Shown: positions 57,878-64,000 of the stretch, one piece after another
Numbering within the stretch: position 1 is the stretch's first letter
Layout of the letters: each line of letters starts with the position of its first letter
NCBI GenBank assembly: GCA_016271365.2
Contig: JADMNL010000022.1
Coordinates: forward strand, 224,788,501-224,852,500
Reading direction: 5' to 3'
DNA length: 64,000 bases
From: Neoceratodus forsteri
Taxonomy: Eukaryota > Chordata > Ceratodontiformes > Ceratodontidae
Notes under the pieces: generated by a model
What the model was told of the DNA's origin: nothing
The model's database searches: none
Seen by the model: only the letters and a program-made list of their open reading frames with translations
Program-made: the position numbers and the translations under genes

Positions 57878-58090
57878 TCCCTAGATGACATCAGCAGCAG
57901 CTCTTCACTGGAACAGGTTTTTTTGAACAGGTAGTGAAATCAGGGTTACAAAATGGCTAATTACTTTAAAATGAAGTAACACAGAATCTACCTTTTGGTA
58001 TGAGATTTACTGGGGATGTGCTTGTTCTAATTCTGTAATGTAGCACTTTTGACCAGATGGTGTCAGTTGCTTTTTAACTTTAGTTTTCCT

Positions 58091-58647
58091 TTAAGGAGTA
58101 ATTTGATGTTGACATAGGAAGAGGCATCACTTCCATAATCAGCAGCCAGCAACTCCTTTTGTCTGTGTTTCAAGCCTCAATTTCAATGTGTCTGTGACTA
58201 ATGCCTATTGTGGCCCAGACATACTGGCTACACACTGATGTCTGCCGTATTTCCTAGTGTGAGTTGTCATGCATATAAGGCATGATACAAGTGATAGTCA
58301 CAAGATGTTAGTGTTCACAGAAATGGTTTGTGTATGCAAGCCCTAGAAGTATGTTACCCTAGATGAACTTTTGTGAATGACACAGTGCCAGTTTCATAAC
58401 ACAGTGCCATAGACAGAGGCTATGGGAACAGATTCTGCCACCTTTGTCTTTCCCCGCCATTTCACCTGTGTTATTTTGCCCACTTCTTGGTCATGGTGAC
58501 AATAATCCTCAGTGGCCTCTCCTGCTTTCCTCTCAACCACAGGCTAGATACTGTCTGTGAAAGGCATCCTGTGAAGCTCTCTCTCTCTATCTCTTACCTC
58601 CTGTTCCCCAAACATTGTTTCCATTGCTGTAATCCCTCACTAGTCTA

Positions 58648-58682
<35 letters not shown>

Positions 58683-59520
58683 TGCCATGGTTCCTGGTCA
58701 CATGTAGAGATACTCCTACTGCCTGCCTATAACAGTTCTACAGGAAGGGGTAGTTGCAGAATTCATTATCACCAAAAAAAAAAAAAAAAGGATTGATAGT
58801 TTTGAGAGTATGTGACCATCTGCTTATACTATTCAATTTCCTGAAGTGATTTGCAAATGCATGGGGGGTCTGCAACTCACTTTGAACATAACTCAGTGGG
58901 TCACAAGCAAGGGATCAGTGCAAGAGTGCAGCACAAGTACACCAGAATTGGAAGAGAAAACATGTTATACAAATATAGGAAACTAAAACATTATAGAACA
59001 GTTCTCATGTATGGCAAGATGTGGTGATACATGGAAATGTACAAATAAAATGTAACAATAAAGTTTATTGTAATGGCTTATGGATCATACCTGCCTGTCA
59101 ATAATACATTTTCCCCAAAAAGTGATTAATTATTTAAAAGATGGTTCATTAGATTTTTCAATGCATAGAGGTTGGGGATTCATCATTTAGGGTCTAATTA
59201 ATATGGGAAGAAAAGTGTGTCTTGGACAGGGGCAAGAAATGAAATTGTGGGATACAGTGGCAAGATACAGGGCCTTAATGGCACTAAAGGCCATTCCAAT
59301 CCACTAATACTATACATGGCTGCAAAGCTACTTAATGGAAGCTATTTCCAATTAAAGTCTCATTAAGCAAAGGTTGATATCACCTAAGTGGCAGAAGGCC
59401 TACAATCTGAAAATTAAAATAAAACAGAAAATGTTTAGGTGCCAACGCAAACATGGTCTGCAAAGCACCCCTTTTGGTCATGCATCTTCTTTTCTGCATT
59501 TAGTCAAGTTTAAGGTTACA
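58091..59520. other. Unassigned, with (TC)n and poly-A runs
   Basis: A TC/AC microsatellite lies at 58646-58683 and an A run at 58773-58789. The part at 59050-59420 shares short phrases with repeat family F (GTAATGGCTTA near 59072, TCATCATTTAGG near 59180). No gene was seen. Confidence 0.5.
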
Positions 59521-59712
59521 TTCACTCTGACTGATTAAGCAGCATGATGTCATTGATGATGTCAGTGATAAGGCTTGGCATAGTGTATACGACCTACAAA
59601 AGCTTGGGTTTGATCACCAGAATATCCCATTTATTTTTGCTTTACAGTTTATGTGGTATGAAAGAAATATTTAGATGCCATTGCTGATATCAGTGATTGA
59701 GTTTCAGCAACA

Positions 59713-60640
59713 GGACTGCTTCAGCTTTTCCATAGCTTGAAATGTATAATCTCCTTCTGTAACTGGAACCCCTGTCACCTGTACTGCAGGTTGTGACTTA
59801 ACCCTTACACCATAGGCATTGCGGTTTCTTTCCCTGCAGCTCAGTGCCACACTGAATACAGGTTTTTTTAGCAGGCAGAGAATCAGTGGTCCAAATCCAG
59901 ATAGGCACACAGTATATCGTCCTTTGCAAGAGACATGGTTCAAATTTATGCAGGGACTTAAACATTTTCTTTCAAAGTTTTTTCTAAGATGGAAACTTAC
60001 TTGAGTGGTGATCCATGATTGTGTGGAGCTGGAATAGAACGTTATTTGAGAAGTAAATTTAGCTAGGAACAAACATTTGTGCAGGTAGAAAGCTGTATTG
60101 ACAGGACAGGAAAACCTGATGGGAAAATATCATGCCACCTTTACTACACTTGTGGTGTGCCAATAAAGGAGACATTAAATTGTCCTGTCAGGACAACTCA
60201 GCCTTTACATAGCTTCTAATTTATAACCTCCTGCTGGGCATAGAATCCTGGTCACCTGCTTTGCAAATTGTGACTTAGCCTCTATACCACAGGAACTGCA
60301 GTTTCCTTCCCTGCAGCTTAATGGCACACTGAATGCGTCTTTGCTGAGCAGACATAGGATTACTGCTTCAAATTCAGGTAGGCACACAGTATATGGATAT
60401 GTTCTGCAAGAAACATGGCTAGAATTCTGTCAGGGGCTAAAAATGTCTTTCAAATATTTTGCTAAGATGAAACCTCACTCACGGTGTGTTCCACTGCAGT
60501 GTGGGGTTGGGCCAGTACATTATATGAGAGGTTACTTCAACTAAGAACACCATTTGTGCAGGTAGGAAGTTGACATGCCTGTAAAGGAAGTCCAGGGAGA
60601 AAAAAAATCATATCATCTATACTAAGCCTGCAAGGTTTAA
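59713..60640 (-). repeat. Tandem pair (~478 bp) of tRNA-like SINE
   Basis: Copy 1 (59713-60110) and copy 2 (60190-60640) are offset by about 478 bp. Both carry, on the minus strand, a tRNA-like head: GGYRTAGAGGCTAAGTCACA, then CAGGRTTC-like. They share ACAGTATATGGATATG-type and TTTGTGCAGGTAGRAAG phrases. Both copies keep long minus-strand frames, but these read through the tRNA-like part and have no domain. Confidence 0.65.
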
Positions 60641-60654
60641 AGCAGACTTTCGTA

Positions 60655-61560
60655 ACACTGAAATTATGTGAACACTATTTCTTTTTCACTATAATTGATG
60701 TTGTTAACATGCATTGTTGTTTAGAAAAGTTGTGACTCACCAAGTGGAACGATAGCAAAATGGCAGAGCAGTGTTCAAGTGTGGGCTCAGTTTCAATTCC
60801 CAGTTGTGCACATGTTTGTCTTTTCACTACAATTTATGTTGCTAGCATGCATCTCTCTCTAGAAACCTTCTGTTTCACCATGTGGAATGAAAGCACAGTG
60901 GCAGAATAGCAGGGCAGTAGTTGGAAGGGGCCCTGCATTTGATTCCCAGATGTGAACATGTTTTCCTTCTCGCTGCATTTTAAGTTGTCAGCATACATCT
61001 CTGTTTAGAAGTGTTTAGACTACCAAAATCAAATAATAGCACAGTAGCCAAGCACCAGGAGAGTAGTTGGGAGGGGGCCTAGGTTCAGTTTCCAGTTGAG
61101 GACTTTTTTTATTATTTTTATGTTTGTTCTCATTTATGTTGTTAGCATGCATCTCACTCTCTCTAGAAGCCTACTATCTTGCCATGCAGAACAATTGCAC
61201 AGTGGCATACTACCAGGACAGGTGTTGAGAGGTGGCATGGTTTCATTTCCCAGATGTAAATATTTTTTTTCTTTTCTTTATCACTGCAATTTATGTTGTC
61301 ATCATTCATCCATCTCTCTTTAGAAAACTTCTGTCTTGCCCTGTTGAATAATAGTACAGTGGCAGAGCACCAGGACAGTAGTTGTTAGTGGGTCTGGGTT
61401 CAATTCCCTGTTGTGAAATCTTTTCTTTCTCACTACAATTTATGTTGTTAGTATTAATCTCTCTCTTGAATCCTTCTATCTCATCATGTGGAACTATAGC
61501 ACAGAGCAGAGCTCGAAGCTAATAGTTGGGAGGGGACAATTTATGTTGTTTGTATACATG
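60655..61560 (+). repeat. Six-copy tandem array of tRNA-like SINE units
   Basis: Each 137-157-bp unit has an A box (TAGCACAGTGGCAGAGC and variants at 60752, 60888, 61034, 61190, 61347, 61494) and a B box (GGGTTCAATTCCC and variants near 60784, 60930, 61081, 61238, 61393). A spacer with CACTACAATTTATGTTGTTAG and CATCTCTCTCTAGAA follows. The last unit lacks the B box. The spacing of A and B boxes is that of a tRNA gene. Confidence 0.8.
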
Positions 61561-62060
61561 TGTTGTCCAAGAGAAATTAATAGACATCATTGCTGACATC
61601 AGTGATTGGGGCTTTTAGGGATTGGAGTAGTATTCCAGACCATGGAACTGTTAGTGGCCTTGGAACAAAAAACATGGGCAACATAACTGTCCACTCTATT
61701 GAGATAAATCAATCATCGGGGTTGGTGGTAATGGGGGATTATTAATCATAGCTCATGAATCCTTTTTTCATTTTACAAAACATCTTGCTGACTCCAGAGG
61801 CTGTAGTACAGGAACTGAAGAGGTTAAAACTTCAAAGTTTGTAGATTGTGTGGGATATGCTGGGTTATTTTTTGAGGTGTACTGTATTGTGTACTTGCTT
61901 GCATGTATATGTCTGTATTATACAGCATCTGCCTGCACATTGCTTAATATGTATGTGTAAATTTTACTACACAGAATAACCCATCAGTACCCTGGCACAA
62001 CTGAGTAACATTGGTACTTTGACTATTTTTGCTACAGGTTTTCAGGCCATTTAACAATCA
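61561..62060. other. Array flank, otherwise unassigned
   Basis: GACATCATTGCTGACATCAGTGATTGG near 61574 repeats, with few changes, the phrase at 59675 on the other side of the arrays. The rest has no recognised feature. Confidence 0.45.
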
Positions 62061-62204
62061 AATAATACATGGTCCTCAAATATTATGCATAGTTACAAAG
62101 GGCTGCTGCTATATTTTAAAACAGTGCAGGAGTTGAGCAGACCCACTTTTTGAGTCTGGGTGATAAAGGACCAAAGGTGACTAGACAAGGTGAGGAATGG
62201 CAGT
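62060..62204. repeat. Repeat family F, copy 3
   Basis: TATATTTTAAAACAGTGCAG, then GACCAAAGGTGACTAGACA, matches the copy at 4860-5510. It is joined directly to the L1 fragment. Confidence 0.4.
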
Positions 62205-63645
62205 TATGAATAACATTGTACATGGATGATACCATGTTATATCTTGCAACCCAATTCACACTTTTCTGATTTTATATAGAATTTTGGGGATAATACAGGC
62301 ATGAATCTGGATTTAAAATAAATGAAGGAAAAACTGAGGTCATTATGATAAGTGGAGACAAACCCTGGACCTTACCAAACTAATGCCGTTTAAATGGGTC
62401 GCTATTCAAATCAGATATTTAGGGGTGCATATCCTGGTAGATCTTAAACATTTATTTCTAGCCAACTATGGGACACTCATTAAGGAAGTATTAACAGATT
62501 TAAGAGGTGGGAACTCCTCCCACTTAACCTTCTTGGAAAGATAGATACGATTAGAATGAATATCCTTCCATGTTTTGTATTCTTATTCCAAACTCTCCCT
62601 TGAAGCTTCCTCAGTTAGACTGGGCAAAATGAGTAAAGCACTACACCATTTTATTTGGGGGAGAGGTTAGAAGGCCAGAATATGCTGGTCAGATCTACAA
62701 TGACCTAGAAAATGGGAGGGGGGGGTTGTGTCTGCCAAATCATAAGGTTTGCTACCAAATGCCCAACTCATACCATGGACTGTGCTTGTAAAACAAGATC
62801 GGACAATATTTTTCAGCTGCCCAGTGTGGACCACATCCACTCAAGGGATTTGAGGATCCCATAGAAACCATACACAAATTAACGGTTACCAATCCATGTA
62901 CACAACAGTTATGTCATGTATGGAGAAGAGTGAGTAGGGATCAGGCTATTTGGGGTTCGGTGACCTAATACACTCAGATAACCCGCTGCATACAATTCAC
63001 ACAACTTCACCTAGACCATGCATTCTAAAGATGGAGAGGTCATGGTCTGTGCCGATTCTCTCAATTTATGAATCAAGGGGACATAAGGTCTTTTACAGCT
63101 ATGAAGGAGGAACTTCACTTGAGACAAGTAGACTTCTTCCGCTACCTACAGGTGGTTTCTTTTCTTAAATCTGGTTCTTGCCTTTGAGATGCTTAGCAAA
63201 ACCCACACCCTCTTTCTCTAGTAATTTTTAAGGCAACAAGGGGCATATTTAATAAAAAACACATCCTTAAACTAGTCCAAACTTATATTGCAGCACAAAA
63301 TCAACCTACACCTCAATACCAAAGAGCTTGGGAAAGAGCGTCAGGTACTGATTTCGTGCCACTAGAATAGAAACGGATTTGGTATGGGAATTTTCACACC
63401 TCAACATCGAATAACTGGAGGGAATTCCATTGGAAATTAGTCCGTTGTTTTTTTCTCACCCCTACCTGGACAAAATATTACACACACAGAACCACTCACA
63501 TAGATGTTTGGGAGGATGTGTGTGTGTGGGGGGGCACTCCCTATCACATCTTCTCAAGCTGTCCCATTCTGCAGTCCTTCTGGGAATAACTGGGTCAAAA
63601 ATATAAGCAAACAGTAGGTATGCAGGAAACTCCTCATTTTGAACA
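62205..63645 (+). mobile_element. L1 ORF2 C-terminal half
   Basis: It opens with the polymerase box YMDDTMLYLA. It continues through ESGFKINEGKTEVIMISG, IRYLGVHILVDL, LTFLERIDTIRMNILPC and a C-terminal HIFSSCPILQSFWE near 63540-63590. This is the usual L1 order. Stops and frameshifts are frequent. Both ends are missing: the 5' side abuts repeat F and the 3' side abuts a MITE-like element, so no poly-A tail remains. Confidence 0.82.
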
Positions 63646-63647
63646 TC

Positions 63648-64000
63648 TGGGGCCAGAGTCACAAAACTTTGCCTTGGCGCAAACCCAGGTTACCCAGGGA
63701 AAACTGGGCTTTATGAATATTTGGTATTTACAAAGCCCAGTTTGTCTCCACAACTGGGTTTGCACCAGGACGAAGTAGTGAGCTGGCTGAAATGCTAATG
63801 AAGGGAAGGGGGCCTGCATATCCCAACAATCCCATTCACTAAGGTTTTGCTCCATACATGGGTCTTTGTGAAGGTTCTTGCATGGAGCAAATTACTGCCG
63901 ACAAAAACCTGGCAGTAATCCACGCAACCCTGATGGTTGGTGAGATACTGCTGCCCTCCACCACCCTCCCTAGTCCCTGATCTCTCACCCGATAATAAAA
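63648..64000. mobile_element. MITE-like palindromic element (runs off window)
   Basis: It starts GGGGCCAGAGTCACAAAAC, like the ends of some Harbinger-type MITEs. The arms GGCGCAAACCCAGG...AAAACTGGGCTTT (63677-63713) and CAAAGCCCAGTTTG...AACTGGGTTTGCACC (63731-63776) pair around an AT-rich loop. TTCACTAAGG and TGGAGCAAA phrases follow. The right end is beyond the window. Confidence 0.5.

Larger units (their letters stand above)
49050..58090. mobile_element. Large foldback element
   Basis: The left arm (about 49078-49445) is mirrored by the right arm, which now lies in two pieces (52890-53074 and 57878-58080) because a LINE inserted in it. Shared phrases include GGTTTTCACAAGTAAAACAG, CAAGCTTATAGGACCTG and GTTACAAAATGGCTAAT. 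The interior of about 3.4 kb holds tandem and palindromic repeats and a SINE, with no recognised transposase. It is probably non-autonomous. The superfamily is unknown. Confidence 0.65.

Noticed and set aside
60752..61405. Functional tRNA genes
   Set aside because: A and B boxes are present, but the cloverleaf stems and anticodon loop do not form consistently across the units. They are SINE-like derivatives.
1..64000. CRISPR arrays, bacterial operons or a prokaryotic defence system
   Set aside because: The window has splice sites, RSSs, vertebrate LINEs and SINEs and no dense coding. The regular repeats found are tandem or dispersed eukaryotic repeats.

Overview
The window is vertebrate nuclear DNA, almost certainly from a tetrapod with a large, repeat-rich genome. 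Only two real host genes can be supported. Both are antigen-receptor variable (V) segments on the minus strand, about 30 kb apart. Each has a leader exon, a short intron, a V exon with the Ig-fold landmarks (Cys, Trp, YYC) and a 23-bp-spacer recombination signal sequence (RSS). The second reads as a T-cell receptor alpha/delta V segment (CAV at the CDR3 stub). The first is more diverged and has an octamer plus TATA promoter of the type usual for immunoglobulin V genes. The simplest reading is part of a TRA/TRD V cluster. No D, J or constant exon was seen. CR1, L1, L2/Rex-like and MIR-like elements, together with sparse V segments, fit an amphibian such as a caecilian, or a non-avian reptile. 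The species cannot be fixed from the sequence alone.

The rest is a layered transposon landscape. 1-7.1 kb: CR1 (minus), an L1 scrap, a tRNA-derived SINE, the 3' end of a CR1/L2-group LINE (called family B here), CR1 (plus) and LINE remnants. 7.3-8.1 kb: V segment 1. 8.9-14.7 kb: CR1 copies, one split by an L1 with an 8-bp target-site duplication. 15.3-20.2 kb: a tandem unit carrying about 13 spaced copies of one motif, joined to an L1 with an inverted 5' part. 22-26.9 kb: CR1, a LINE scrap, a MIR-like SINE split by a LINE, a 0.71-kb solo LTR and a hAT-like MITE. 28.4-33.2 kb: a nearly full-length broken LINE (family E) with a 2A-like peptide motif and duplicated 5' units. 34.9-36.8 kb: LINE 3' ends. 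37.7-38.2 kb: V segment 2. 38.7-39.8 kb: MIR-like SINE and CR1.

40.5-48.3 kb: a family B LINE, itself interrupted by another LINE and by a CR1, lying between two inverted arms of a hAT-like repeat. 48.3-49.05 kb: a small inverted-repeat element. 49.05-58.09 kb: a large foldback element with long inverted arms and an interior of palindromic and tandem repeats. Its right arm was hit by a 4.8-kb LINE (family D) whose 5' end carries a YY1-type motif. 59.5-61.6 kb: two tandem arrays derived from tRNA-like SINEs. 62.2-63.65 kb: an L1 reverse-transcriptase fragment. 63.65 kb to the end: a palindromic MITE-like element.

The most useful points for follow-up are the two V segments with contrasting promoters, the spaced-motif block at 16-17.8 kb, the tandem tRNA-SINE arrays, the foldback element, and the LINE 5'-end features (2A-like motif, YY1 motif, duplicated units). 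Open reading frames other than those listed look like chance or shadow frames in repeats.
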